DNA of 64,000 nt from Solanum dulcamara (taxonomy: Eukaryota; Streptophyta; Magnoliopsida; Solanales; Solanaceae). Below the pieces are notes generated by a model that saw only the letters and a list, made by a program, of their open reading frames with translations, ran no database searches and was not told where the DNA came from. The stretch spans positions 28,705,097-28,769,096 of the forward strand of contig NC_077242.1 in assembly GCF_947179165.1 (NCBI RefSeq), read 5' to 3'. Positions 23,401 to 35,290 of the stretch are shown here, piece by piece (position 1 is the stretch's first letter; each line of letters opens with the position of its first letter). Position numbers and translations under genes: made by a program.

Positions 23401-25339
23401 AGTGCTAATGCAGGAGAAGAAGGTAATTGCCTATGCTTCAAGGCAATTAAAGGTGCATGAGCGTAATTACCCCACTCATGATTTGGAGTTAGCTGCGGTT
23501 GTATTTGCATTGAAGCAGTGGAGACATTATCTATACGGGGTAAAGTGTAAAGTGTATACAGACCATCGCAGCTTACAACATGTGTTCACTCAGAGAGACT
23601 TGAATTTGAGGTAAAGGAGGCGGATGGAATTGTTAAAGGACTATGATATCACTATTCTTTATCACCCAGGAAAAGCTAATGTAGTGGCCGATGCCTTGAG
23701 CAGAAAAGCAGGGAGCATGGGAAGTTTAGCTCATTTGCAGGTTTCCCAATGCCCATTGGCTAGAGAGGTTCAAACTCTGGCTAATGACTTTATGAGGCTG
23801 GAATTAATGGAGAAAGGAGGATTCTTGGCTTGTGTGGAGGTAAGATCTTCTTTCCTCGACAAGATTAAAGAAAAGCAGTTTGATGATGAGAAGCTGAGCC
23901 GGATTCGTGATATGGTCTTGCAAGGAGAGGCCAAAGAGGTTGTGATTGATGAAGAAGGCGTCTTAAGGATTAAGGGGCGGGTATGTGTGCCCCGTATTGA
24001 TACTTTGATCCAGACTATTCTTGCAGAGGCTCATAGTTCGAGGTACTCTATACATCCTGGTGCAACCAAGATGTATCGCGATCTGAGACAACATTATTGG
24101 TGGAGCAGAATAAAGTGTGACATTGCTGATTTTGTTGCCCATTGTCCAAATTGTAAGCAGGTAAAATATGAACACCAAAGGCCTGGAGGGACACTTCAAA
24201 GAATGCCTATTCCTAAATGGAAGTGGGAAAGGATTGCAATGGATTTTGTGGTTGGACTTCCAAAGACATTGGGTAAGTTTGATTCTATATGGGTGATTGT
24301 TGACAGGTTAACTAAGTCTGCTCACTTCATTCCAGTCAAGGTGACTTATGATGCAGAGAAGTTAGCCAAACTCTATATCCGCGAGGTTGTTCGATTACAT
24401 GGAGTTCCGGTTTCTATCATATCAGATAGAGGTACACAATTTACTTCTAACTTTTGGAGGACCTTGCATGCTGAGTTAGGTACTAGATTGGATCTTAGTA
24501 CTGCATTTCATCCTCAGACTGATGGGCAGTCTGAGAGGACAATTCAAGTGCTGGAGGATATGCTTCATGCGTGCGTGATAGATTTTGGTGGTCATTGGGA
24601 TCAGTTCCTACCCCTGGCAAAGTTCTCGTATAATAATATCTATCACTCGAGTATTGATATGGCTCCGTTTGAGGCATTGTATGGGAGGAGATGTAGGTTT
24701 CCTATTGGTTGGTTTGATGCATTTGAGGTGAGACCTTGGGGAACTGATCTTTTGAGGGAATCGTTAGAGAAGGTGAAAATCATTCAGGAGAAGCTTCTAG
24801 CAGCTCAGAGCAGGCAGAAGGAGTATGCAGATCAAAAAGTCAGGGACATGGAGTTTATGGAGGGAGAGCAAGTGTTGTTGAAGGTTTCACCCATGAAGGG
24901 TGTGGTGAGATTCGGTAAGCGAGGTAAGCTCAGTCCGAGGTATATTGGGCCGTTTGAAGTTCTTAAGCGTGTTGGAGAGGTGGCCTATGAATTAGCTTTA
25001 CCTCCAGGTTTATCTGGAGTGCACCCAGTGTTTCATGTGTCTATGCTAAAGAAATATCATGGAGATGGGAACTATATTATTCACTGGGATTCGGTCTTGC
25101 TTGATGAGAATTTGTCTTATGAGGAGGAGCCTATAGCTATTCTTGATAGGGAGGTCCGCAAGTTGAGGTCAAGAGAGATTGCGTCTGTAAAGGTCCAGTG
25201 GAAGAATCGTCCTATTGAGGAGTCCACTTGGGAGATTGAGGCTGATATGCGTGGAAGATATCCACATCTGTTTGTCGAGTCAGGTACCTTTTTCAACCCT
25301 CGCTCTTCTCTTGACCGTTCGGGGACGAACGGTGGGTAA
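20402..25339 (+). pseudogene. Ty3/gypsy gag-pol polyprotein, six premature stops
   Basis: One uninterrupted frame runs from ATG 20402 (MVRTRATRAPEP) to TAA 25337-25339, about 1645 codons, with in-frame stops at 20978 (TAG), 20984 (TAA), 21308 (TAG), 21536 (TAG), 21986 (TGA) and 23612 (TAA). Order of domains: Arg/Gly-rich N-terminus; gag (to ~21340); zinc knuckle 21581-21622, CYGCGEPGHIRKYY with the last Cys replaced by Tyr; protease with D-P-G at 21926-21934 instead of D-S/T-G; RT with FIDD at 22928-22939; RNase H ([23 protein letters not shown]); integrase with an HHCC finger (HCPNCKQ) and the catalytic residues in MDFVVG, SDRGTQF and the HPQTDGQSER segment; and a C-terminal chromodomain (about 25130-25290). 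Confidence 0.95.
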
Positions 25340-25351
25340 ATTGGTATCTGT

Positions 25352-27419
25352 TGTAATGAACCATTAGATCGTTTTGAGAACTGAAGCTTTTTATTTCATA
25401 AAAGACCCATTTCGTAAAGTTTTAATGGGTATTTTGGACTAATTGACAACCATAGTTATTTAGTTGGGAGGTAAATTTAAATAACCAATTAATTAATGGG
25501 CTAAAGTGGTAATTTATTTAATATCCTATACCACTTGTTCAATACATATAAAAATATATTAATGAGATTTAGCTTTTATTTATTTATTAATTCATGATTA
25601 GTTGCCATAATTAATTAGAAAAAAAAAGAAGGAGAAAAGAACGAAGTAAAAACTTACCTCAGCCGCACAAAAGCACATCATATTCAGGTGAGTTTCAACT
25701 TGATTTTACTACAGGCGGTAGTTGATTCTTTTGATTATTAATGGCTAAGGTATATAATCTATTAAATAGCATTATTCTATTAGTTAGAAGGGAATTGAGT
25801 TGCAAATATTATTTTGCCGTCATATTGATTCTTAAGAATTAAGAACAACAGTTAGTGGGAACTATAATTTTTTTTAATGAAGCCAGTGCTTACTGTGATG
25901 ATTACATTACTAATTGAAGATTCTACATATATAGTTATTTTATTTATTTCTTTTACTTATCTTTTTCGTTTTTTTTCCAGAATTTCAAATCCTTTTTTTT
26001 TGTTTTACTCAATTCGGTGATGGAATATTTTATATAGTAACTAAAGTTTTGCTATATTAGGAATTAATTTTAGGTGTATTATATTATATAAATATCATTA
26101 GATTTATGATATTGGAGGAATTGAGGTTTAACCCTAGGCTTGAGTTTTAGGAAATTATTTATAAATTTAGGTGAGCTTTTGGGTCTAGGCTAGATGTATA
26201 GTGATATGGATGTCTACATACTAGTTTACTTACGAATATTGTATAATTGATAGATTGGAAACGTGAGGCTTTGAAGAAGGGAAAGACATTCGTGAATTAG
26301 CTTGGTTGGATTCGGTTCTTCGGCTGAGGTAGGTTATGATTTTATTCTACATCATAGATAGACTCTTAATAGTGATTGATATTCATGGAGTAATATGTGT
26401 GAAGTTTACTACGCATTTAATTGTTGTGGTTTGGATGGTTGATATGTTATTGTAATTGGTCTAAAATCCCGAGGCCATAAAATCCATAATCTTGAACTTG
26501 CCTTATCAAAAATGGTGTCTTGAATAAAGAAGGCTTGATGAAATATTGTTAATGAAGGGGAATATAATCATAAGAAATGATAAATTAATTACATTTGGAT
26601 CGGGTGTCACGTTCTGACATGGTATATTTGGATCAGATATCACGTTCCGACACGATATATTTAGATCAGGTGTCACATTCCGACATGGTATATTTAGATC
26701 GGATGTCACGTTCCGGCACGGTAATATTAAAAGGAAATAAATTAAAATTACTTAATGCTACCCAATCTCCAAAAACTCATATTTCAAAGAGTGTGGTGTG
26801 GAGGCTTGAGTCCTCATGTGTGATCTTGATATTGTTGATCGGTTATGTAATTGTTCGTTGGTTGTCACATGTTAAGTGTTGTTGTTGATTTCCCACTATT
26901 ATTTTATGTATATTGATTTCTATTTTGAGTCGACCGATGATACCTACTCAGTACATGTTGTCCTGTACTGACCCCTACTTGTATCTTTTCTTGTTTTATT
27001 TTGTGGAGTGCAGCGAGTGTTCTACAGACTTCGACTCGACCTTAGCTCTAGTCAGTCTGAAGATCATCGGATTTCAGGGTGAGCTATCCTTCTAGCTCGT
27101 GATGGATTCTCTCGGTTATGGCATAGTGTCTTTAGTTTTCGGACACATTTTGTTATTTGTTCATTTTGGTGCTTGATATTTCCAGACTTAGTTTTAGAAT
27201 TTAGATGTCCTTCATGTGATGACTTTCAGATTTTGGAGAACGTCAAGTAATAGATTTTAGTGGCTTTTGTTATTTTTGACTTTAATAAGATTGAGCTTCC
27301 GCAGTATTATCGTGATTTATAAGTTGAATCGTTAATGTAAGTTGGGGTTTGTATCGTTGGTTCTCCCACCTAGGAGGTTAAGTGTGGGTGCCACTCACGG
27401 CCCAGATTGGGTCATGACA
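25352..27419 (+). repeat. 3' LTR of the gypsy element
   Basis: It starts TGTAATGAACC and ends gggtcATGACA. It differs from the 5' LTR by scattered substitutions and a few small indels only, indicating a fairly recent insertion. Confidence 0.95.
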
Positions 27420-27932
27420 TAAATGGGGAATAAAAACCACTTATTAGAGATGTTATCCTATTTTGAGAAAAACATAAGATAGACATAAGGTTTGAATATC
27501 TGACCTCACATGCATTGTATGATACTTTGAGTTTGACGTCACACGTTTCTTTTTAAAAATATAACACTATTATACATAATTAGAGAGGGGAAAACAATGA
27601 GTTCATGTGAATTTGAGAAACCCCCTTAGATACATCCTACTTTTGGTTTCTTTACATAGTGAATATATTGTATTTATATTATTTTTTAAAGTACATTACC
27701 CTCAATATGGAGTAATCAAATAACTTAATATAAGTCATGAATAATTAGGAAAAATTACCTAAATACACATTTTATTTTACCATATTTTTTAAAATTTTCT
27801 ATCATTTAAAAAAATTACAAAATTCCTACTCTTTTGTTCTCGAACACAACACTTTACGTGATGTATCGAGACGACGGATACATCACTTTACGGGATATAT
27901 CAATCAGATACATTACTCAACGCAATATATAT
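27420..27932. other. Non-coding DNA
   Basis: It starts with the TAAAT target duplication. The rest is AT-rich; 27840-27910 holds several gatacat/tgtatc words reminiscent of the MULE domain. No gene is seen. Confidence 0.5.
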
Positions 27933-28135
27933 GTCTATGCTTTACATACTCAGTACATATGTCGTACTGACCCTTCCTTTCTCGGGGGGTTTGCATTCAT
28001 GCCCGCAGGTACAGATACACACTTTGGGGATCCGTCAACGTAGGAGTTCCACTCAGCAGTTCAAAAGCGCTCCATTATGCCGGAGTCTAGTTTTGGTATT
28101 AACCCTCAATGTATATATTTATTTGTTCACGAGTC
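27933..28135 (+). repeat. LTR fragment of a second gypsy family
   Basis: Sequence from tatgctttacatactcag to tatatttatttgttcacg is repeated almost exactly at 28765-28970. Both lie around a pol remnant in the order expected of a deleted LTR retrotransposon. Confidence 0.7.
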
Positions 28136-28229
28136 GACAGAAGTCATACGCGGATAATCGACGTTGATCTCTAAAGTTTCAAGTTATAATTAAGCACTTT
28201 AAAAAGTGTCATCCACAGAGAAAGTAATG

Positions 28230-28590
28230 AGATCCAGCAGGAAAGGGGACCTTAGTCCCATCTATATTGACCTTATCAGATCCTCTGCCAAATAGGCAAG
28301 GTTGCCTACGAGCTGGACTTACCAGCATATCTGGAAGCGGTACATCCAGTCTTCCATGTATTAATGCTTTACAATTATGTTGGTAATCTAACCTGGGTAT
28401 ATCCTGTAGAGGGTATCCAGGTCATAGAGGAGTTATCCTAAGAGAAGCAACCTATCGCCATCCTGGGTTGGCAAAGTAGAAGATTGTGAACTAAGGACGT
28501 AGCTTCCGTCAAGGTATTATGGCGAAATAAAAAGTGTGAAGAGATGACCTGGGAAGCGGAGGAGGAAATGAAACACAAGCATCCGTACCA
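28230..28590 (+). pseudogene. Gypsy integrase C-terminus/chromodomain remnant
   Basis: Translation across a frame change gives KVAYELDLPAYLEAVHPVFH, then PIAIL and KDVASVKVLWRNKKCEEMTW. This is the integrase C-terminus and chromodomain typical of chromovirus pol. A stop (TAA) follows EELS and another follows RRL. The upstream KGDLSPIYID part is in a different frame. Only about the last 110 codons of pol survive. Confidence 0.75.
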
Positions 28591-28764
28591 ACTTGAAAAT
28601 ATTACATACTTAAGCTACCAACTTGGAAATATTACATACTTAAGCTACTGGAGTACATACCAAGCTTACGTAGCAAGGATTACATAGGTTCATAAACTAA
28701 GACGAGATTACATGTTATACTGGCCCCCTGCATCCCTACACCAACTATAATTTCCTTATGATGT

Positions 28765-29224
28765 TTATGCTTTACATACTCAGTACATATGTCGTACTAA
28801 CCCCTCCTTTCTCGGGGGGGGGGGTTGTGTTCATGCCCGCAGGTACAGATACACACTTTGGAGATCCGTCAGCATAGGAGTTCCACTCAGCACTTCAAAA
28901 GTGCTCCATTGTGCCGGAGCCTAGTTTTGGTATTAACCCTCGATGTATATATTTATTTGTTCACGTGTAAGACGGGGGTTCTGTCCCACCTTATGTTATT
29001 ATTCTTACTCTTAGAGGTCCGTGGACATGTATGTGGGTTGTGTATGGGTTGTATATGCATGTATGTACAGTGGTGCCTATGATAAGCCTCGTCGGCTTAA
29101 ATGTTATCCTGCCTGTTGATGTGCTATAACTTAAACAGGGGACAGATTTACTTACAGATAGCAGGGATATACGCGAGTGCCTAGTTCGGACACCCATCAT
29201 AGCCTACGGGGTTGGGTCGTGACA
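28765..29224 (+). repeat. LTR fragment (3' side) of the same gypsy remnant
   Basis: It contains a poly-G run (ctcggggggggggg), the shared LTR block to 28970, and a further 250 bp ending gggttgggtcgtgACA, a typical LTR terminus. It abuts the LINE reverse transcriptase directly. Confidence 0.7.
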
Positions 29225-30988
29225 TTCATCATATGGCTTAGAAGCTTGATACCTCTATAGTTGTTGCAGCTCTAAATATCCCTCTTGTTTTTGTATATAG
29301 GGATCATTATGCTCGACCTCCATTCTTCGAGAATCGTTGTTGTCCTAAAGATGACATTAAATAGTCTAGTCAGCCACTCCAAACCTACCGAGCTCGCGCT
29401 CTTCCAAAATTCCCTAGGTATCTCGTTAGGTCTGGTCGCTCTTCCCCAGCGCATCCTACGCACAATACCCTTAACCTCTTCGACTGAAATACTTCTATAA
29501 TACCCAAAATTGTGAAGCCTCCCTGTATGTTCCAAATCTCCCAACACAATCTCTCTGTCCCCTTCTTCGTTCAAGAGTTTATGGAAGTACGACTGTCATC
29601 TCTGTTTAATGAGGGTATTCTCTACCAAAACTTTTCCATGCTCGTCCTTAATGCACTTTACTTGATCCACGTAGCGTGCCCTTCGCTCCCGCACCCTGGC
29701 TAGCTTGAACAATTTCCTATCTCCGCCTTTCTCTTCTAATTCAGCATAAAGACGTTCAAAAGCTGCCATTTTTATGTCAAACCACCAACTTTGCCTCCTT
29801 CCTTACTATCTTATAAAGTTCCCTATTTTTCCACTTCTCCACCTCATCCTTGCTTTCTATCAGCTTCGCATATGCGATCTTCTTTGCTTCTATCTTTCCT
29901 TACACTTCTCCATTCCACCACCAGTCCCCTCGATGCTGGCCATGGCTACCTGTCGAGACTCCTAACACTTCCCTTGCTACATCCCTAATACAGCTAGTCG
30001 TCCTATCCCACATAGTGTTCGCATCCCCACTACTATCCCAGACCCCTATATCCTTCAATTTCTCTCCCATATTTAGGGCGCTAGCTGTATTCAAACTCCC
30101 ACATCTAATCCTAGGTCGGTCATCCCCGACCCTCTTCTTCCTCGTCATCTTGATCCCTAAATCCATCGCCAAGAGATTATGTCGGGTCATAAGGTTGTCG
30201 ATCGGAATGACCTTATAGTCTTTGCACAGACCTTTATCATCCTTCCTAAGGAGTAAGAAATCTATTTGAATTTTAGCCACCGCGCACCGAAAGGTTACCA
30301 AGTGGTCCTTCTTTTTTTGGAAACTCGAATTGGCTATTACCAACCCAAAAGCTCTTGCGAAGTCCAAAAGTGAGACTCCTCCTCCATTTCTATCTCCGAA
30401 GCTAAAGCCTCCATGCACATCATCATACCCTCCCGAAATAGACTCGATGTGCCCATTGAAATTTCCTCCCATGAAAAGCTTCTTGGTAGGCGGTATGCCT
30501 CTCACTAACTCATCCAAATCCTCCCAAAAGCGCCTCTTATCCTCCTCGCTTAAGCCCATTTACGACGCGTAAGCACTAATAATGTTCAACGTGATCCCTT
30601 CAACGACCACCTTAATCAACATCATCCTATCCGTGACTCTTCTAACCTCCACCACCTCATTCCTTAAATCACTGTCTACTAAAATACCTACCCCATTCCT
30701 ATACTTCGATCTACCAGAGAACCAAAGTTTATACCCGTCTACCTTCTTAGATTTAGAACCTATCCATTTGGTCTCTTGGACACAAGCTATATTAATCTTC
30801 CTCTTTTTTAGAATCTTAACTAGCTCTATGGATTTACCCGTTAACGTTTCAATATTCCAAGAACCTACTCTTATTCTAGACGCCCCTTTAATCCACTTAC
30901 CCCTCCTTACTCTCATCCCCGTCCCCGTCCCCGTCCCCATCCCCGAGCGAGAATATGATCCTAGTCTACCATCAATATCCAAATCCAC
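29225..30988 (-). pseudogene. RTE-like LINE, endonuclease plus partial RT
   Basis: On the - strand from 30988, an AP-type endonuclease starts MDLDIDGRLGSYS, with a GTGTGTGM low-complexity segment and the motifs VGSWNIETLTGKS, ACVQETKWIGSK and GVGILVD. A TAA at an expected Gln separates this from GLSEEDKRRFWEDLDELV; the later GNFNGHIE has Asn where the catalytic Asp (GDFN) is expected. RT begins in the 29272-29574 part (GRATRPNEIPREFWKS, WRSSIMIPIYKNK) and is cut at the LTR junction at 29225. Further stops and a frameshift lie at 29600-29920. No RNase H is seen, fitting the RTE clade. LINEs copy themselves by target-primed reverse transcription; this one is dead. Confidence 0.85.
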
Positions 30989-33013
30989 GAAAATACGTAT
31001 GAACTAATAAATTATTCAAAAGTCTAAAGTCAGCAAAATGTAATTACAACTGTATGAGCAAAGAATAGATATGGAAATATATGGGAACTGGAGGTACCAA
31101 CTTCAGTTAGAATGAACCTGGTTGTCGCCGAAAAATACTATTCACATTAGAGTACTGTTCACGTCGGTGTTACTATTCATGTCGGAGTTAAGAGCAAGAA
31201 GATTGTTGATGATGGAACTTGTCTTTTTTTCTTTGGACTTTTGTCAAACACCTTATGCTCCTACTTCTGAGTTCTATGAAATGCTTCAACTCTAGCTTAG
31301 ATTCCAGCCAGAAAGTGCAATGCAAGCAGCAATTGAGAAGCAGAGAATGAAGAACAAATGGATTGCACAGTAGAAGCAAAGAAGTGTGACAGAGAGTAAG
31401 CAATTTGGTTCGTTTGTAGAGCAAAAGTCAACAGTAGGATATGGAGAAAATGTGTGTAGAAGACAAAATCAGCAAATCCAATTTCATATTATCAAAATTC
31501 AAAAAGACCCAGATGGGGGTTCTAATTAACCAAGAATTTGATTACAAATTCCAATCAAAATCCAAAAACCCAGATGGGGTTTTTCCTAAATTACCAGCTA
31601 GCTATATGATGTTAATGGAGAGATGTAGAGCAATCAAATCTGAAGCAGAAGATGGAATTGAAGCAGAAGCTGATCTCTCAGAACGAACTTGAGTATCAAA
31701 GAACTAATTGTTTGTCAATAGAATTCTCAAAATTAAAATATGCTTATGGGACATGGAGAAGGAAAGTGAGAATGTCTGATATTAAATGCCTTCAACTTTA
31801 ACAGAAATTTCGAAATTGAGAAGTTAAGATTGTAGAAAAGAAAGTCTCTTCTTTAGCAAGCTCTGATGAATTGATCTCACTTATAAATAACAAGAAGACA
31901 AAAGCTATAATAGGCTCCACTTTTATATTCAATTTTTTATGCTTAGAGACCAATTCTTCTGTACATTAGTCATAAAATATTCACAACAGATCCAAGCTTA
32001 CTCAAGATGAATGGCTTAAGATATATGTCAGTACAATGTCGCTTGGGTTGAAAGGAGGAAGGGTTGGAAGACGAGAGGTGAAAGGAGGAAGGGTTGGAAG
32101 ACCTTATTTATAACTGTAACATTAAATATTTGTCTAATCTTGTATGTACCAAAATAAATTGGTATTCATTTGCAAAAATAATCTATCTAACTAGTCAATG
32201 GCTATAAATCCATTAATCTAGTAAAGCTGTTTTGTTTGTTATTTTTTATTCTTTGTGAGCTACAATTGCATCCTATGTGTGCTTATTAATAATTTTAGAA
32301 TAAGCTCAATACCATAATAATACATCAAACTAATTAAAATATTAAATGCAATTATGATGTATAATATATATGAAAAGAGCAGTCAAGTTGACCTTCCCTC
32401 TCATCTCAGGGTGAAGCAAGGAATTGTTTACAATACGGGCTGTATTTTATGTCTATGCTTGCAGCATATGGTTGTCACCTACCCTATCTAGATGTTTTAG
32501 TTGTTAGAAAGGGAGAAAAGTGTAAAATATTTATATATCAATTTAGATCTGTAACTTTTCGACAATCAAATAAAGAACAACTTCGAAATCATCTTTTTAA
32601 TCGGAAAACAAGGTATTAATGAAACAAAAAAAATTCAAAAATGGAACAATTTTACACACAAGAACATGAGTTGGAGCTTTTAAGACCGGTTTGTTGCGGT
32701 TAGATCATCTAAAAAATTAAAAGGATTTTAAAAAAGGTGCAGAAAATCTGTATTTTATGGTCTCATTGAGAGTTTAATTAGAAGACTAGCGACTCATATA
32801 ATCAAAATGATATTGTCAAAATAATATTGTCTCATATGGCTTCTAGGACCCTGTGAAGAAATGTACAAGAGAATTACAATCCTACTCTATGGTGTTGGTT
32901 TTCAATTGTCAGCAAGTTGGGCTTTTGGTTTTCATCTCTGGAATTTCATGCTCCAATGAGTTGTTGCTATAAAATAGAACTTCTACATCTTACCTGCTCT
33001 TCCCTTTCTGTAG
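30989..33013. other. Non-coding DNA with one unassigned small ORF
   Basis: An 83-codon frame at 31441-31692 (+, MEKMCVEDKISKSNF...) has no family I recognise and no clear coding character. A ~28-bp word containing gaaaggaggaagggttggaa is duplicated at about 32049-32105. The segment ends at the acceptor (ctgtAG) of the NRPC1 exon. The upstream NRPC1 exons are absent. Confidence 0.5.
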
Positions 33014-33517
33014 GACCGGTCTCCTTGCTGTAATGGGCATTGAAGGAGTTGATGGACGTAATACAAAGAGCAATCATATAATGGAGGTGCAGCAAACTCT
33101 AGGCATTGAAGCATCAAGGGTCTCTATAATTGATGAAATTAATTATACCATGTCAAGTCATGGAATGACAATAGACTTGCGGCACATGATGCTTCTTGCA
33201 GATCTGATGACATATAAGGTACTTCTCCTGGAATATTCCTCATCCAAAAACATGTTGGATGCCTTTAATATCCAAATATCGAGCTTAATTGACATTCTTT
33301 GTCACTATCACAGGGTGAAGTCCTGGGAATAACTAGACACGGTGTCCAGAAAATGAAAGATAGCGTACTGATGCTAGCTTCATTTGAGAAGACAACCGAC
33401 CACCTGTTTAATGCATCTGTAAATGGAAGGGATGATAAGATAGAAGGAGTAACCAAATGTATCATCATGGGCATACCAATGACGATAGGCACTGGGGTGT
33501 TTAAACTTCGGCAATGG
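33014..33517 (+). pseudogene. NRPC1: RNA polymerase III largest subunit fragment
   Basis: Exon A (33014-33218) and exon B (33314-33517) are separated by a 95-nt GT/AG intron. They encode [53 protein letters not shown] and then [28 protein letters not shown] and [12 protein letters not shown]. This is the C-terminal part of the Pol III largest subunit, the enzyme that makes tRNA and 5S rRNA. Both exons are open and spliced as expected, but the N-terminal ~1,200 residues of this usually ~1,400-residue protein are missing upstream. It is therefore a gene fragment, or the tail of a gene broken by rearrangement. The copia element at 34811 lies downstream, within what would be the following intron. 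Confidence 0.85.
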
Positions 33518-34810
33518 TATTTGTTTGACTCTTAGCATGACATTTTATTCTTTAACCTTAATAATATCCTCTATGTGCGTCGTAATTATTTGAATAAGCT
33601 AACACATTGGAAGCTACAAAAAGGAAAATTGATTAGTCTACGGAACTTTTAAGGTCTTATTGCTAGATCAGGGAATCAGTATTCTGAGAATGGTTTCTTT
33701 TCGTTAGAACAATCAAATATTGGCATATCTTTGCATCCGGCTGATGCAGGACGAGAAGGGAGGTGGAATGGGAGAAAATTAGAGAAGTAGGAGAATGAGA
33801 GAAGAATAAAATAGGAACACAGAGATATCACCAAAACCTATTTGTTAAGTCATTCTTCTTTCGAGTTAATGAAATAAAACAAATAAATAAATAAAGCCTT
33901 ATTCTGGTAGGAATTTCTAAACCAGTAAAAACTCTTAAGACTATTAGAAATCCATACCTTTGTAAAATATTAAATACCTCAACCTAATAGATAAGATCGT
34001 ATCTCAAGATAAAAGATAACATCTTTAACTAACAGTGGAGTGTAGGAGGTGGTTCATTTGGCACTCATTATGACCATATGGAGAGAGAACCTATTATTTA
34101 AAGGAGTCGGTTGTACTTTTTGGAATATACCTTATATATTGTGATCGATATTCTTTTAAAAAAATATTTACTTCATAAATAGGATTGAGAAGAACGGCGT
34201 AAAATGCATTGGTAATTTGACAATTTTAGACCCATAAGTCATACCAAGCCACAGATAGCAATACAAGAATGTTAGAGAAGTAGGTCATGTAGAGTGGGAG
34301 GTTTCAGATGCTTAGAAAGGGATATGTATGTCATTATGCATTGTATGTGAGCATAAAATGGATCACCAGTTAAATGGAAAATATTGTGAAATATTTGCTA
34401 AATCATAGGTTATTTATGTGATGTCCACATCTCATATTTTATTAAAGTTTCTTTTAGCGAGTATATGTTTTGTATATTGGAGAAGTCCTCGTAAACTTGT
34501 CAACGTTAAGTTAAAGCTGTTACCTAGTACAATAACTAACAAAGGGATAGATTTGTAATCTAAGAAGTTAGCTACTTCTATTCCAATCACCTAAAGTTAT
34601 TGTGGTAGCTTGTGAATCCTTGCTGCATATTAAAGTGTACTTTCTAGGTGTGGTGAAACTCTCAAATCTAATGAAACCCAAACTTCTGCACAGGGAGGAT
34701 AATACATAGAATAGTTTGGTTACTTTGATCCCTCAAATAATCATATTATATCCATTCATTCCTGCTCTTTTTTCTTGTCATTCTTGTGAATGTCTTTTAA
34801 AGTTTGATGT
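33518..34810. other. Non-coding DNA after the NRPC1 exons
   Basis: It begins with a GT donor-like site after CGGCAATG. No other exon or repeat family is recognised. It ends at the copia target site GATGT (34806-34810). Confidence 0.5.
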
Positions 34811-35190
34811 TGTTAGGAAATTAAGATTTATCTAAGAAACTCCTACTTAGTAGAAATTTTATGTAGTAACCAAGTCTTTTATTTAAAACTTAGTGGTGGT
34901 TAGTTGGCCACAAAGAGTGGTGGTTAGTTGGCCACAAAGAGTGGTGGATAGTTGGCCACATATGTATTGTGTGAGTTTTTTTTTCTGCTTGTTTTGTGGT
35001 TTGTAGTCCTCATACACACACTATATATATGTGTGTGTAGCCTATGCAATTATCAATCTAAGAAATAAGAAGAATACTTAAAATATTTCAGCTTTCTCTT
35101 CTTCTTCCCTGCAGTTTTGTAGCAATTTACAGCTACATTTTAATTGCTTCAACTTTCTGTTTTCTAATCCTTTTTCCCCTTCTTGTAACA
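34811..35190 (+). repeat. 5' LTR of the copia element
   Basis: It begins TGTTAGG and ends TAACA. A 24-bp unit (agtggtggttagttgg then ccacaaag) is present three times in tandem at 34892-34963, and a cacacac/gtgtgtg palindrome with a TATATA centre lies near 35010-35038. Confidence 0.95.
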
Positions 35191-35202
35191 TGGTATCAGA
35201 GC
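35191..35202 (+). other. Primer binding site, tRNA-iMet
   Basis: TGGTATCAGAGC directly follows the 5' LTR with no spacer, as usual for plant copia elements. Confidence 0.95.
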
Positions 35203-35290
35203 CCATTTCTTACGGGATCTGAATTTGTTTTTTTGTTGATTGGCTCATCTTTTTTTAAGCTTTTTTTCTTGGATCTGTTTGCTAGAAAAC

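Larger units (their letters stand above)
18115..27419 (+). mobile_element. Complete Ty3/gypsy chromovirus, TSD TAAAT
   Basis: Two LTRs of 2069 and 2068 bp, almost identical by eye, flank an internal region with a tRNA-Met primer site and one gag-pol frame ending in an integrase chromodomain. The 5-bp target duplication TAAAT is present at 18110-18114 and 27420-27424. Domain order PR-RT-RH-INT-chromodomain places it in the chromoviruses, probably the Tekay/Del group. It is non-autonomous now because gag-pol has several nonsense codons, although no frameshift was found. Confidence 0.95.

Noticed and set aside
30582..31007. 141-codon + strand ORF with PVPVPIPE repeats
   Set aside because: It is antisense to the LINE endonuclease, which has clear motifs (SWNIETL, QETKW); the repeats mirror the GTGTGTG segment.
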